DNA of 64,000 bases from Flectobacillus major DSM 103 (GCF_000427405.1 NZ_KE386491.1:5301047-5365046); one strand, 5' to 3'; counted from the stretch's first letter, positions 26,032 to 36,054 are shown. The notes: generated from the sequence alone by a model not told the origin. Translations and numbers: made by a program.

Positions 26032-26277
26032 TTAGAAGCATTCGGCTACATACTCTTTGAGAACTTCCTTTATAGCTATTTGTAGGGAATCATTATCACA
26101 TCTAAAACTCTTGTCTGGATGTTTAGAAGAAATAATTATAACCGTATACTGTTCATGATTTCTAACTCCATCATTTTTTACAATTATAACATCTTTCTTT
26201 CTTCCAACAACAGTTATTATATTTAGTATGTCATCTGAGGTTAAGTTATCCTTATTAACAAGTTCTATCATTTCCAT
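26032..26277 (-). CDS. Candidate immunity protein/antitoxin for the Fic tip
   Basis: An 81-residue protein of unknown family, 8 bases after the Fic-domain orphan tip. It has no visible Fic-inhibitory motif [S/T]xxxE[G/N], so it may inhibit in another way. The call rests on position and on the consistent layout of the five tip/immunity pairs. Confidence 0.55.
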   Translation of the reverse strand: MEMIELVNKDNLTSDDILNIITVVGRKKDVIIVKNDGVRNHEQYTVIIISSKHPDKSFRCDNDSLQIAIKEVLKEYVAECF

Positions 26278-26285
26278 TTTAAAAT

Positions 26286-27370
26286 TTATTTTAGTAATAG
26301 TTTTGAAATTTGTAATATTTCAGTGACATGTCCAGTTGCAACTTGATTTGCAACATTCATCATTTGCTGTTGGCTGACGGTTGTTAATCCATGCTGCTTA
26401 GCAAATGATTGAAAAGCTGCGACAGCAGTTCTTTTATTCCCATCATAAAACATATGGTTTTTAATAATAGACCTAAAAATTGAACTTCCTTGCTCTGCAG
26501 CAGTTTCATAATATATTGCAGAATTTATTACTGATAAAGGAGTGGTACTTAATAACCTACCTCCCCCTTCTGTAGTTTTATTTATCGCAATTATCTCATC
26601 TGCAAAAGATGTAGCATTGAATTCCCCCTTAATCGTATTCCCTACCGAGTTCCCCAATGCTCTTGCCACATACTGCTTAGTAGCCTTAATCCCTACATCA
26701 ATGGTGGTGGTTATAGGTTTACCATTGATGATAATGGTATTAATAGATTCTTTGGCATACGCTTGAAAACTATTTTTAAACCAACCTCCAATAGTATTTC
26801 CTAACTTTGCTAAAGCTGGACCAATTATTTTTCCTGCCTGAGCTCCTGCAAAAGAAGTGGCTGCACCCACCGCAGCTTCTTTGCCAACATACAAAAGTGC
26901 ATCCGTTGGATTATTAAAATCAGGAACATTACCTGTGGCAATATCAATGGTGGCATTTCCTGCCGATGTAATTGCTCCCCCTGCTAACGGATTGGTTAGG
27001 CTTATAACCCCACCCGCTGCCCCTGAGGCAAAATACCCTAACCCTTGTATGGGGTCTTTAATTTTACTCCAGTTGGTTGCTAAATTAAGTCCTCCACCAA
27101 GTAATCCAGCTACAATAGGAATAAGAATAGGTATTCTTCCATCAGGGTCAAAATAGGCAATAGGGTTGTTACGGCTATAAGCATATAAACTTAAATCATC
27201 ATACGGGTCTTCAGGGTCAGGATTGTTCATTCTGCCAATGGTGGCATCGTATTCTCTCCAGTCTAGGCTAGTAAGAGCTGTTTCGTTCTGGTATGGTTTT
27301 CCAGCTACAAGATAGTAATCTTGTTTTCTAGGGTTGTCATAATATTGAGTTCCAGCAAGTACATTGCTCC
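26286..27370 (-). CDS. Orphan Rhs tip cassette 1: Fic-domain toxin
   Basis: This orphan keeps 165 bp of Rhs core homology (27206-27370) before linker B. The Met at 27230, an internal Rhs Met (MNNPDPEDP), could start a 314-residue product. The DPDGR core boundary is followed by linker B to ARALGNSVGN, then a tip with HMFYDGNKRT (His259 from that Met). This is the Fic/Doc motif HxFx(D/A)GNKR, whose enzymes transfer AMP, UMP or phosphate to targets. The frame upstream of 27370 hits a stop, so no shell is attached. The 81-residue candidate immunity gene follows. Confidence 0.85.
26652..27203 (-). repeat. Linker B copy 1 (552 bp)
   Basis: Collinear without gaps with 22587-23138. Third-position changes are frequent in the inner part, while the outer 200 bases near DPDGR are almost identical, a mosaic pattern pointing to local gene conversion. 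Confidence 0.85.
27206..27370 (-). repeat. Rhs core fragment C (165 bp)
   Basis: Matches 29184-29348 of the full-length rhs gene collinearly. It encodes the end of the Rhs core (for example DYYLVAGKPYQNETALTSLD). At 27370 the match ends abruptly against the WD-like relic. Confidence 0.9.
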
Positions 27371-27598
27371 TGTTTTAATATCGTATGCTTCTATGCCATC
27401 GTAATAACTACCTACTGCAATTATTTGGGAATCATTTGAAACGGTGATTCTACTACCTCCCGAATTATATATTGTATTTAATAAGCTCAAAAATTGATGA
27501 TTCTTAAGCTCATTAAGGTCAATTATGTATTAATAAGTAGCTTTAGCAATAATTTTATCACTTGCCACCATTTCAAAGTATTGGTCATTGTTTTTCAT
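27305..27598 (-). pseudogene. Decayed immunity-like gene at a recombination joint
   Basis: Starts with ATG at 27598 (MKNNDQYFEMVASDKIIAKA). An in-frame TAA follows at 27530-27532, then the same frame continues with SRITVSNDSQIIAVGSYYDG, which resembles a beta-propeller/WD-type repeat. After 27370 it runs out of frame into Rhs core fragment C. It therefore looks like the front part of an older immunity gene truncated when cassette 1 recombined in. Family assignment is weak. Confidence 0.5.
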
Positions 27599-27628
27599 TT
27601 TATTTTAAGGCATAGATATATGTTAAAA

Positions 27629-28195
27629 TTAATTTGGTAAAAATTCAATTCCGTATATTATAACTTCTTGTTTATTATGATAAATGATAGTTTTAATTCT
27701 TTTGGCTTTATAACTCTCTTGGGGTAGAGTTACAGTAGCATAGGAATTAAAGGGTTCATCGAAACTACTCCAAACGCCTTCTTTATTTGTTGAAAATACT
27801 TTGTTCCCATCCAGAGTTGCATCAAAAATAACTATGACTTCATCGTTGAAATTTATTTCAAAACTGATTTCTCCAATAACTTCAATTTGATTTTTAATTA
27901 TATAGTCGTCCCAAGATTCATTAAAATATAAACCGTCAAATATAATTAACCTATTGTCTTTTTTGAATATTTCAATCTTTGAACTCATACTAAAAAACAC
28001 AGAAAAAACTTCGGTCAATGATTTTTTGAATAATGTCAAGTCGCCTTCTTCGTAACTAATGAAATCATCTAATAAATCATAATTTGTTTCGGAGTTTTCA
28101 TTTTCTCTAATACCTCTCCATTGCTTAAATGCTTTGACTCCAGATACCAGAAATATTCTACCATTTAAAGTTCCGATATGTTTTATATTTTCCAT
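27629..28195 (-). CDS. Immunity protein for the Rhs HNH tip (Imm21-like, tentative)
   Basis: A 188-residue soluble protein beginning MENIKHIGTLNGRIFLVSG, with QWRG, NYDLLDDF and a later FDA strand. The arrangement recalls Imm21 immunity proteins but is not certain. It starts 5 bases after the stop of the full-length rhs gene and should protect against its C-terminal nuclease tip. Confidence 0.65.
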   Translation of the reverse strand: MENIKHIGTLNGRIFLVSGVKAFKQWRGIRENENSETNYDLLDDFISYEEGDLTLFKKSLTEVFSVFFSMSSKIEIFKKDNRLIIFDGLYFNESWDDYIIKNQIEVIGEISFEINFNDEVIVIFDATLDGNKVFSTNKEGVWSSFDEPFNSYATVTLPQESYKAKRIKTIIYHNKQEVIIYGIEFLPN

Positions 28196-28200
28196 AAAAT

Positions 28201-31200
28201 TTAATGATTAAGATATTTATTAACTTGCCCTCCTTGAAGTTTTGAACAGTTTGGACAATGTGGGAAAAGTTTGAAAGGACCCTTAGGACTCAATTTTAAA
28301 GGTGGTTGATGGTCTGGAATATATATACCATTAGCTGTTTTTGTACCACAAGTATGACATCCATATTTTCTTCCTATCTCATTTATTTGATCCCTAATGG
28401 TTGCAAAATTTCTTGTAGCATTCCCTTCGATAGATTCTACTGCATATCTTCCTTCTATCATTGTATTTAAAGATGATTTATGAGTTCCTTCAATCCATGA
28501 TGATTGCCTCCCCCCATAAACATCCCCTGTTCTATGCCCTGCAAAATCATCAGACCACGCCATTGAACCATCGGCTAATTGTTTTTCAACAGGGCCATAA
28601 ATGACGTTATCGCTTTCTGCTCGAAACCATTTTCCGTTACTAAGTTTTGTCCAGCCTTCTTGAGTTAGTGCTTTTTGATTGTTAAAAGAGAAAATGCCAT
28701 GTGAGCCCATTGAACGTGGACTACCACTCCAGAAGTTTTTTCCATTAAACCCAGCAATAGCCCCATTAATGACACCACCCATAGCCCCTCCGATGAGCAA
28801 ATCTCTCCCAAAGTCGCTTATAGCGTATGAGTCATGAAAATAGGCGGCATTACCAAACCCTTGAATAGGACTACTTGCCGCACTACCAGCTAATCCACCT
28901 ATAGCACCAGCTACAAAACCACCAGCCCCAGCAGTAGCTCCTCCAGTAGCGGCAAAAGCTGCCCCACCAGTAGCTGCCCCAAGACCCCCAGCAAGAGCTC
29001 CGATTCCAAAAGCGGCAGCTCCATCAGTCCAATTTTTAATTTTACCCTGATAAGCTTTAATACCTAAGTTGATAGCTCCACCAAGAACAGCACCAATCCC
29101 TATATGTAAGAATCTTCCATCAGGGTCGATATGACTTACAGGGTTATTGGCACAGTAGGCAAAAGGACTGATATGTTGGAATTGGTCCTCAGGGTCAGGG
29201 TTGTTCATTCTGCCAATGGTGGCATCGTATTCTCTCCAGTCTAGGCTAGTAAGAGCTGTTTCGTTCTGGTATGGTTTTCCAGCTACAAGATAGTAATCTT
29301 GTTTGCTAGGGTTGTCATAATATTGAGTTCCTGCAAGAACATTGCTCCATGGGTCGTAGCTTTGTTCTTGTGTGATTTTGGCAATACCTAGGCTATCTTG
29401 GTAACTTAGTCTAAGGTTGGCAAGGTAGTCGGTATAAGCGTATTCTAGTTTTCCATCGACAAACCTTCCTTCTGGATGTTGAATTTCGTCAATATCAAAG
29501 TTTTGTAGGGTGGGGTTATTGCCCGAGTAGGAGTAAACTATTTCACCGTTGTATATTGTGTAAGTTGCTAGATTGTTTTTGGTGATTTTACGTTGTATCC
29601 TATTTCCTGTGGAAGTATAAAAGTACTCAACTTCAGTACCATTGCCAAAGGTTACTTTCTTGATTAAATCTAAGAAATTATATTCAATATTGGTAATCCC
29701 TTTGTTGGTATCGGTTTTGAGTTTGCCATCGGGATAGTAAGTGTAATCGTTGCCAGTTATATCTCTAAAGTCGTTGGCAGGGATATTGCCAGCAATGGAG
29801 TCATCTATTTTTTGTAGACGATTGCCATTGTTGAGATAGGTATAGCTAAGGTTGTCGACAAGCCCCCAAGTAGTAGTACCTGTTTTGCTATAGCGTTGCA
29901 TAGTTTGCAGGTTGCCCATTACATCGTAGCTAATATTGCCGAGGCTATAGTTTTCGTTGGCTTTGTTGCTGGCAAAGCTGGCGTTGGTTAGGCGATTGGC
30001 AAGGTCGTAGGTATAAGTAAAGCTACGAGTAGGCGATGATACCCCTGCACTTTTCCAAGTTTGTTTGGCAATACTGCCATCATAATAACGATTGGTTTCA
30101 TGATAGTCGAGTTTATAACTAAAGAGTTTGTCTTGAGAGGTCAAGAGGTTGTCGGAGTCATCAAGGTTGATGCCTCTGAGTTGGTTACGAATATTGTACG
30201 AATATTCGATGAGTTGTAGGGCCGAGCCAGTGTTGTTGGGCTGTAACGAGCCCAGTTGTAGCTGGCTGTTTGGTTGAAACACAAGGTTGCCTTTGTCAAA
30301 GAGGCTTCCAGCTTTGGCTATTTGGGTGCTTGGAATAGTAACTACATGGCCTTGATTAATGATAACGTTGTCGCTGATAGTAGGTACAGCTCCTAATAGC
30401 CATGTGCTGGTTTGTGTCCATAATCCTGATTGTTTTGACCCTAAAGTAGTGGCACTGGGCTGTATAGCCTTTGTTTTTAGGCGACCAATGGCATCATAGA
30501 AGTAACTCGCCATTTTGATTCGAGCTACCTTTTCGGTACTGCCTTGTTTGAGGGTATAGAATAAGTCTTTGAGGCGGCCGTTATGGTCAAAAGCTTGCTC
30601 GGTTGTACGGATATAATCTATGGCTCCATTTTTGCGGTAAATCATTTGGTTTTTCAAAACATCGCCTACAAAATTATATTGTATATCTGCTTGATTACGG
30701 GCAAGCAGATTATGGTATGAGATGGTTTGGATTATTTGATTTTTATAGTCATAATAACTTACCGACGGAAAAAAGAAATCGCCGTAGATTTCATCTTTGA
30801 TAAGGCTTCCAGTGGCCAATCCTTTGGCTTTGTTGGTATTGGCAGAATAGGCCGTAGAATTGAAAGTATTGGGCTGAAAATCATAATCGGCAATACTCCC
30901 CGAGTACTGGTTGTCGTATCGCCAGTTGTAGTCATCAAAAAAGGCGATGGTTTTGATGGTAGTATTGTTGATATAATCCCTCAGAATATTGGGGAAAGAA
31001 CGGTTGGTATAAGAGCCTGCTGCTATTCTTTCTTCAAATTGGTTGGCATCGGTAAAGTTATCGAAGTATCCTTGTAGGGTATTTCGTGACGCATTGAGGG
31101 TAAATTGTCCAGAACGGATAGTGCGGCCTTGGCCATCTGTTTGGGTATAATTCCAGATATTTCGGGTGGCTTCGTCATCATCTTGGCTCAGTACAGCTTG

Positions 31201-34200
31201 GTCGAGGCGGTTATATACCAATCTGCTCCAACCTACGCTAGGACTGTGCTTTTCAATAGCTCGGCCGCGTCCGTCGTAATGAAACGCATACACATTTTCA
31301 TCGAAGACTTCCCACGATTCGATATTAGGAATATGGGTAGCGTTTCCGAGGAGGTTATATGCCTTGGGTGTTAGAACATACCTCAGCCTGCCAGCGTTGT
31401 CGTAAATATAGGCTGTCGTAAGAACGCTATTGGCCGATACCTGTACTTCACGCTGAATGGTATTGCCAGCTTTGTCTTTGTACTCGATAACTTTTGCACC
31501 TTGCTCGTCGGTGCTTGTTAGTTTGGTGAGTAGGTAGGTACTGTAGGTATCAATGTTGATGGCATTGTCTTGATATTTGAGGTTAAAGCGTTTGATAGCA
31601 TTGGCTGTTTCATAACGATTTTGTACATACCTACTACTATCACGAAATACTTTGCCTGTACCATAGCTTTTAAAAACTCTACTCAGTGGCGACGCTTCGT
31701 ATTCTACTACTTCAGCATAAGGCATGGGGTCTTTATAAAAGCTTTTGGCGGTGGCTTTAACAACGCTGGTGTCCAATAAACTACCATCCGATTTGGTGCT
31801 TTCAACAGATAGCCAAGTTTTTTTAGGCCGAGCAAATATATCATAATCTATTACACCCGACACAAAGTCTTGTTGGTTGGGCGATGCCTTGTAGTCGATA
31901 TGCTGTAGGGTTCTGCCCGAGCCATCAATATAAGCTACCGAAATGCTACATTGGGTATGGTCGAGGGCTAGGGCATTGGTGCTTGCTATTCTAGGTATTC
32001 TTGTGATAATTCGGTTGTACTGGCTATTGGTAGTAAGCAGCGGGTCGGTATCTTGTTGCCCCCGATAAACGTACTGAATGTGTCGAACAATATTACCGTC
32101 TTTGTCTTTTTGTAGCTTGAGTTTTCCATCCAAATAATATTCATTAGTAATCGATAACTCATTGACACCAATCTGTTTGCTAACACCATAGAGGATATTG
32201 GCATATTCGGTATTAGTGGTTTGTTGTGATGCTTGCCCCCAATTTGTGATTTGGCTGATCGGGAGGCTAGTATAGGTGCTATGATAAATGGTTTTGTTTT
32301 TGGTACCAAAGCGTGTAGATGATTGTATGGGCAAGCCCGTAGCGGTATAAGCCTCTATGGTATTTTTAAGGTCGTATTCGTTGCTACGGGCAAACGTTTG
32401 GGTAGAGGTATTGTAATTTACCTCTGTAAAAGAACTTCGAGGAACGTTTTCTAAAACATAGCTTGACCTTGGTAAGCCTGCCTTAAATGTAGCTGAGTCT
32501 TTATCATAAAAGGTTTGATAACTGGCATTGATAACCGCCCAGACAAAGTTATTGTCTACTAGGTTTTGCTTTCGTGTAATACTTTCTATGACACCATTGA
32601 GAATATGTTTGTTTTGCAAAGCCCGAATACCCTTTTCTTCTATATTATTAGAGGGTAGGGGCGAAAAAACAAAATCTGCAGCATACTTTGTCCAGTGTTC
32701 GATAATATTGCCATAGCTATCGCTAGTAGTGGTTTTTACTACCTGATTATGCTTGCCAGGATAGGCTTGTTGATAGGTATTATCGGTTTCATCTTTATAA
32801 CTATAGGTTGTACTGGATACTACAGGATTGGTACCGTCTTGGCTAAAGATTTTGGAGGTTTCCGAAATGAGTCTATAATAGTAATAAAATTCGTAATAGG
32901 CTCTTTCAAAATTATAATTTTTATTAACAAACCTAAAGCTATGATAATTAAATTGGTAAGGAGGCGTTTGTAACCGCTGAACTTCGCCATAAACACTATT
33001 TTTTTCAGAAAGAAGTATGTTATTTTTGCTATAAACAGATACGCTTGCTGGTGCTCCGATAGTATTTTCGTGATAAGGATTCCATTTCCAAGGACGAAGA
33101 TACCTGCTGGTATCGCAAGTAGTAATAGGATAGGGCACTTCGGGAGGATACCGAGTTTGGCAATTGTACGTAACAATTTCCTGAATATTGATTTCGGTAA
33201 GAGGTTGTAAAAAAGTAGAAACTGTATAGCCTAAGTTGTCATCTTCTGTACTATTGAGGATAGTTTCTTTGACCCGACTGTACCCAACAGCAGGACGGCC
33301 ACTTTCTGAAAGGAGTTGCTGATACAAACCCGAATACCAATATTGATTAGGAGCTCCCTGATAATTTACTTTATCATCAAAATGATAAACGGGTTTTAAA
33401 CATAAAAAGCCCGACGAATTGCCATTGTCTAATTGATAATCATAACGTTTGACAGTTTTTAAAAAAGAAACAGAGTCGATATAGGTTACTTTTTTGATTC
33501 TACTTCCTCCAATAATCGACGCATAATTGTTTGCTGTATGATTTTCGTATTCTAAAATCGAGCTTCCTCCTGTTGAATGCGAAATAGCTGTTAGTGTGCC
33601 ATACTGCGACCATCCAACGGTGGCACTTCTGTTGGCAGCCTGTCCGTTGGCACAATTTCTGAAGGCATCTTGTCCTATCAACAAATTAGCCGACAAAACA
33701 CCGTTTAAGTAGCCCCAGTGGTCTATGCCTTGTGTAAAGCGACTTGGTAACGGATAGGTATCGTCATAATACTTAAAGGTATATTGGTTGCCATCAGGTT
33801 CTTGAACACTCCTGAGTTTGAACCGTTTTTTATGGGTATGTCCCACGGTTTCATACGAATAATTGAAAGGAGGAATGTTAGAAGGGTCGACACCAGTGTT
33901 ATAATCATACGTAAAATTCCAGTTGTACACCTTGCTGGGGTCGTCTTTGGCATATACTGTAATTTTATGTAAAGCCCTTGCCGAGGAGGTATTGCTAGGT
34001 GTTTTAGCAAACTCGTCTATATCCTGGCGAGCAGGGTAGGTGTTATTGAGGTACCAGTAGGGCATCCCAAACTCATTTGTTCCTTGCGACCAGCCTCCTT
34101 TGTTAAACTCGACAACGTGTGTACCATTACTAATTTTGTAAAGGGCCGAGCTAGCTACATACACTTTATTGATGTATTTGTCGATACCACTAAACGTACA

Positions 34201-35202
34201 GTTGAAGGTAGTGGCGGCCTGTTCGGCAATTCTAAAAAAAGAATAAAGCGTACTTTTGTATTCAAATAGCGTTTGGTGTCCAAAGGCTGTTTCTATCTTG
34301 GTAAGGTAAAAAGCACTTACAACTTCCTCATAACGACGATAAACCCCAAAATTATAGTTGGATATATTTTTGGCTTGCGTAGCTTCTAGTTCAAAACTAC
34401 TTTCAAAGGCTGTTGGGCCATCAAAATAGTATTTTGTGCCATCTGGCATTGTTACTATCCAGTTAGAAAAAAAGCCTACTGTCGAATTGTCGATAGCACT
34501 CCAAGTAACACTTACATCAATATCTGTTTCGGGGAAAAAATGAGCTTTTCTATTGCTATCAAAACTGAATTTATAACTTGTACCATTGATATTGAGGAGA
34601 AAAATGTCATATTGAGGGTCATTTTCTGAGTCATTGTCGGCATATACTCCGTGTTGATATGCTCCTTTTCTGGCAGTTTGAATCAAATTATTATCTAATG
34701 TAAACTTGCCTTCATCTGGTAGCCCTCTCGTAATTCTTGTGATCTGGCCACCCGATACTAATAGCCAATTCATGCCTGTCCACGAGGCCACATCGTGTCC
34801 TTTCATGCCAGAGGCATTATAAGAAAGTGCAATAGGAACAGAAGCTCCTCCTGCTTCAGAAAGGGTATAGATAGGCAACCCTATAATAGGCGTTCCTGTG
34901 AATAGGTTGATTGGAATATCTTGAAAACGATTGATGAAATTACTTTCGGGCGGTGCCACAGGCGTTTGTCCAAGAGGTAGTCCGCCCGCTGCCAGATTGG
35001 TTGCAGGAGGATTATTGGGCAATAAAGGGGCATCGGGAAGGCTTTTGTCTTTGAGTACAGTAGGCTTGTCTAAAGGTTGTTCTTTTGGAATAGGCTCTTC
35101 AGGCAGGTTAGGTGCTGGGGGTGTTGGAGTTTGTTGGGCAAATAGACTAGTGTTTATCAGCAATAGCAACACTCCAATGTAGCGTGTAAATAGAGTATTC
35201 AT
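28201..35202 (-). CDS. Rhs-family polymorphic toxin with HNH-like C-terminal tip
   Basis: A 2333-residue protein. ATG 35202 gives a signal peptide (MNTLFTRYIGVLLLLINTSL, cut after FAQ); the frame to 35253 adds an unlikely leader. A Pro-rich stretch (about 25-95) precedes a Bacteroidota-type Rhs N-terminal domain (DIPINLFTGTP...). YD/Rhs repeats follow to about residue 2000. Near 1588-1645 an inserted module has W-x-x-x-x-TW-x-x-G-x-VPT and a VTI strand. The core ends at HIDPDGR (about 2024), then linker A to about 2159. The tip has CHTCG near 2280, PDHQPP and CPNCSKLQGG, a Cys/His zinc-type HNH-like nuclease. Export may use the Sec route. No T6SS or T9SS partner is in the window. Confidence 0.93.
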   Translation of the reverse strand: MNTLFTRYIGVLLLLINTSLFAQQTPTPPAPNLPEEPIPKEQPLDKPTVLKDKSLPDAPLLPNNPPATNLAAGGLPLGQTPVAPPESNFINRFQDIPINLFTGTPIIGLPIYTLSEAGGASVPIALSYNASGMKGHDVASWTGMNWLLVSGGQITRITRGLPDEGKFTLDNNLIQTARKGAYQHGVYADNDSENDPQYDIFLLNINGTSYKFSFDSNRKAHFFPETDIDVSVTWSAIDNSTVGFFSNWIVTMPDGTKYYFDGPTAFESSFELEATQAKNISNYNFGVYRRYEEVVSAFYLTKIETAFGHQTLFEYKSTLYSFFRIAEQAATTFNCTFSGIDKYINKVYVASSALYKISNGTHVVEFNKGGWSQGTNEFGMPYWYLNNTYPARQDIDEFAKTPSNTSSARALHKITVYAKDDPSKVYNWNFTYDYNTGVDPSNIPPFNYSYETVGHTHKKRFKLRSVQEPDGNQYTFKYYDDTYPLPSRFTQGIDHWGYLNGVLSANLLIGQDAFRNCANGQAANRSATVGWSQYGTLTAISHSTGGSSILEYENHTANNYASIIGGSRIKKVTYIDSVSFLKTVKRYDYQLDNGNSSGFLCLKPVYHFDDKVNYQGAPNQYWYSGLYQQLLSESGRPAVGYSRVKETILNSTEDDNLGYTVSTFLQPLTEINIQEIVTYNCQTRYPPEVPYPITTCDTSRYLRPWKWNPYHENTIGAPASVSVYSKNNILLSEKNSVYGEVQRLQTPPYQFNYHSFRFVNKNYNFERAYYEFYYYYRLISETSKIFSQDGTNPVVSSTTYSYKDETDNTYQQAYPGKHNQVVKTTTSDSYGNIIEHWTKYAADFVFSPLPSNNIEEKGIRALQNKHILNGVIESITRKQNLVDNNFVWAVINASYQTFYDKDSATFKAGLPRSSYVLENVPRSSFTEVNYNTSTQTFARSNEYDLKNTIEAYTATGLPIQSSTRFGTKNKTIYHSTYTSLPISQITNWGQASQQTTNTEYANILYGVSKQIGVNELSITNEYYLDGKLKLQKDKDGNIVRHIQYVYRGQQDTDPLLTTNSQYNRIITRIPRIASTNALALDHTQCSISVAYIDGSGRTLQHIDYKASPNQQDFVSGVIDYDIFARPKKTWLSVESTKSDGSLLDTSVVKATAKSFYKDPMPYAEVVEYEASPLSRVFKSYGTGKVFRDSSRYVQNRYETANAIKRFNLKYQDNAINIDTYSTYLLTKLTSTDEQGAKVIEYKDKAGNTIQREVQVSANSVLTTAYIYDNAGRLRYVLTPKAYNLLGNATHIPNIESWEVFDENVYAFHYDGRGRAIEKHSPSVGWSRLVYNRLDQAVLSQDDDEATRNIWNYTQTDGQGRTIRSGQFTLNASRNTLQGYFDNFTDANQFEERIAAGSYTNRSFPNILRDYINNTTIKTIAFFDDYNWRYDNQYSGSIADYDFQPNTFNSTAYSANTNKAKGLATGSLIKDEIYGDFFFPSVSYYDYKNQIIQTISYHNLLARNQADIQYNFVGDVLKNQMIYRKNGAIDYIRTTEQAFDHNGRLKDLFYTLKQGSTEKVARIKMASYFYDAIGRLKTKAIQPSATTLGSKQSGLWTQTSTWLLGAVPTISDNVIINQGHVVTIPSTQIAKAGSLFDKGNLVFQPNSQLQLGSLQPNNTGSALQLIEYSYNIRNQLRGINLDDSDNLLTSQDKLFSYKLDYHETNRYYDGSIAKQTWKSAGVSSPTRSFTYTYDLANRLTNASFASNKANENYSLGNISYDVMGNLQTMQRYSKTGTTTWGLVDNLSYTYLNNGNRLQKIDDSIAGNIPANDFRDITGNDYTYYPDGKLKTDTNKGITNIEYNFLDLIKKVTFGNGTEVEYFYTSTGNRIQRKITKNNLATYTIYNGEIVYSYSGNNPTLQNFDIDEIQHPEGRFVDGKLEYAYTDYLANLRLSYQDSLGIAKITQEQSYDPWSNVLAGTQYYDNPSKQDYYLVAGKPYQNETALTSLDWREYDATIGRMNNPDPEDQFQHISPFAYCANNPVSHIDPDGRFLHIGIGAVLGGAINLGIKAYQGKIKNWTDGAAAFGIGALAGGLGAATGGAAFAATGGATAGAGGFVAGAIGGLAGSAASSPIQGFGNAAYFHDSYAISDFGRDLLIGGAMGGVINGAIAGFNGKNFWSGSPRSMGSHGIFSFNNQKALTQEGWTKLSNGKWFRAESDNVIYGPVEKQLADGSMAWSDDFAGHRTGDVYGGRQSSWIEGTHKSSLNTMIEGRYAVESIEGNATRNFATIRDQINEIGRKYGCHTCGTKTANGIYIPDHQPPLKLSPKGPFKLFPHCPNCSKLQGGQVNKYLNH
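28724..28934 (-). repeat. Linker A copy 1, inside the rhs gene (211 bp)
   Basis: The source or recipient of linker A at 24220-24430. It lies between the Rhs core and the HNH-like tip, where a single crossover would replace the expressed tip by the LHH tip. Confidence 0.88.
29184..29348 (-). repeat. Rhs core segment C, expressed copy (165 bp)
   Basis: The parent copy of the core fragment at 27206-27370. A crossover here would attach the Fic tip with linker B to the full shell. Confidence 0.9.
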
Positions 35203-36054
35203 GGGTAGAATATTTAATTGTTTAAATTTTTGTGATAGGAATTTATTCAGCAACTAATAGGGAAATACTTAGTGAGGAAATTCGTGTACATACACAAACA
35301 ATGCTTCAATTGTTTTACCTTAAAAATCATGGTTTCGGGCTGTGTTTGAGGTGTTGTAGACCTATTTTATGAATAAAATTAAACAGCTTTATGTTCTGGA
35401 TATGGCAATACGAAAATGTATAGCAATTTTATAAAAAATTGAGTAAAAAAGTAAATTTTAAATACTTGAAATAGAGCATATTTCCATAAATTATGCCAAA
35501 TAATTATACTCAATAGCGATACTATTTCAGTTTAAAGCTTTTAGTAAGATAATTGTTTGATAGAAAATGGTATAGTCTCAAAACTCGGCACTTGATAGTT
35601 AGCACTCTTATCAGTGGCTGACGATTAATATAAATCAATTATCAAAAATATTTGCTTGCCAATCTGGCTGCTGATAAAAATTACGGTTAATTGCGGGTAT
35701 CTGGAAAGAATTATGCTGAAAATGAATATTGGAAAAGTACCATTTGTGAAAAATAAATGGTATAATTAATATAATTGAGTTAAAGGTATTGTCAATAATC
35801 CTTTGAAATATGCACTAAATGTCTTATATTTAGTGTGTTAGATGACATCTTAAATGTTTTAGAAAAAGGTTTTTTAGGTTTTCTAATAATCTATATATAA
35901 TTGGCATGAAATTTGACGATGAAGTAGTATAATTATAGTAAAAGCTACTAAATTTGCACCTGCATTCCATGGCAGCTCATAGATATATTGGGTAGATTGG
36001 TACTTATAACAACAGCACATCTAAAACTATACATTAAATCAAAGTAGTACGAAT
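35203..36054. other. Divergent intergenic region, rhs and RlpA-like gene
   Basis: About 850 AT-rich bases without a gene. A TAnnTTTG box (35949-35956) lies about 100 bases before the RlpA-like gene; no -33 match was found at the right distance. The segment 35575-35609 (GTCTCAAAACTC...TTAGCACT) resembles 62193-62227. No tRNA or riboswitch was seen. Confidence 0.4.
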
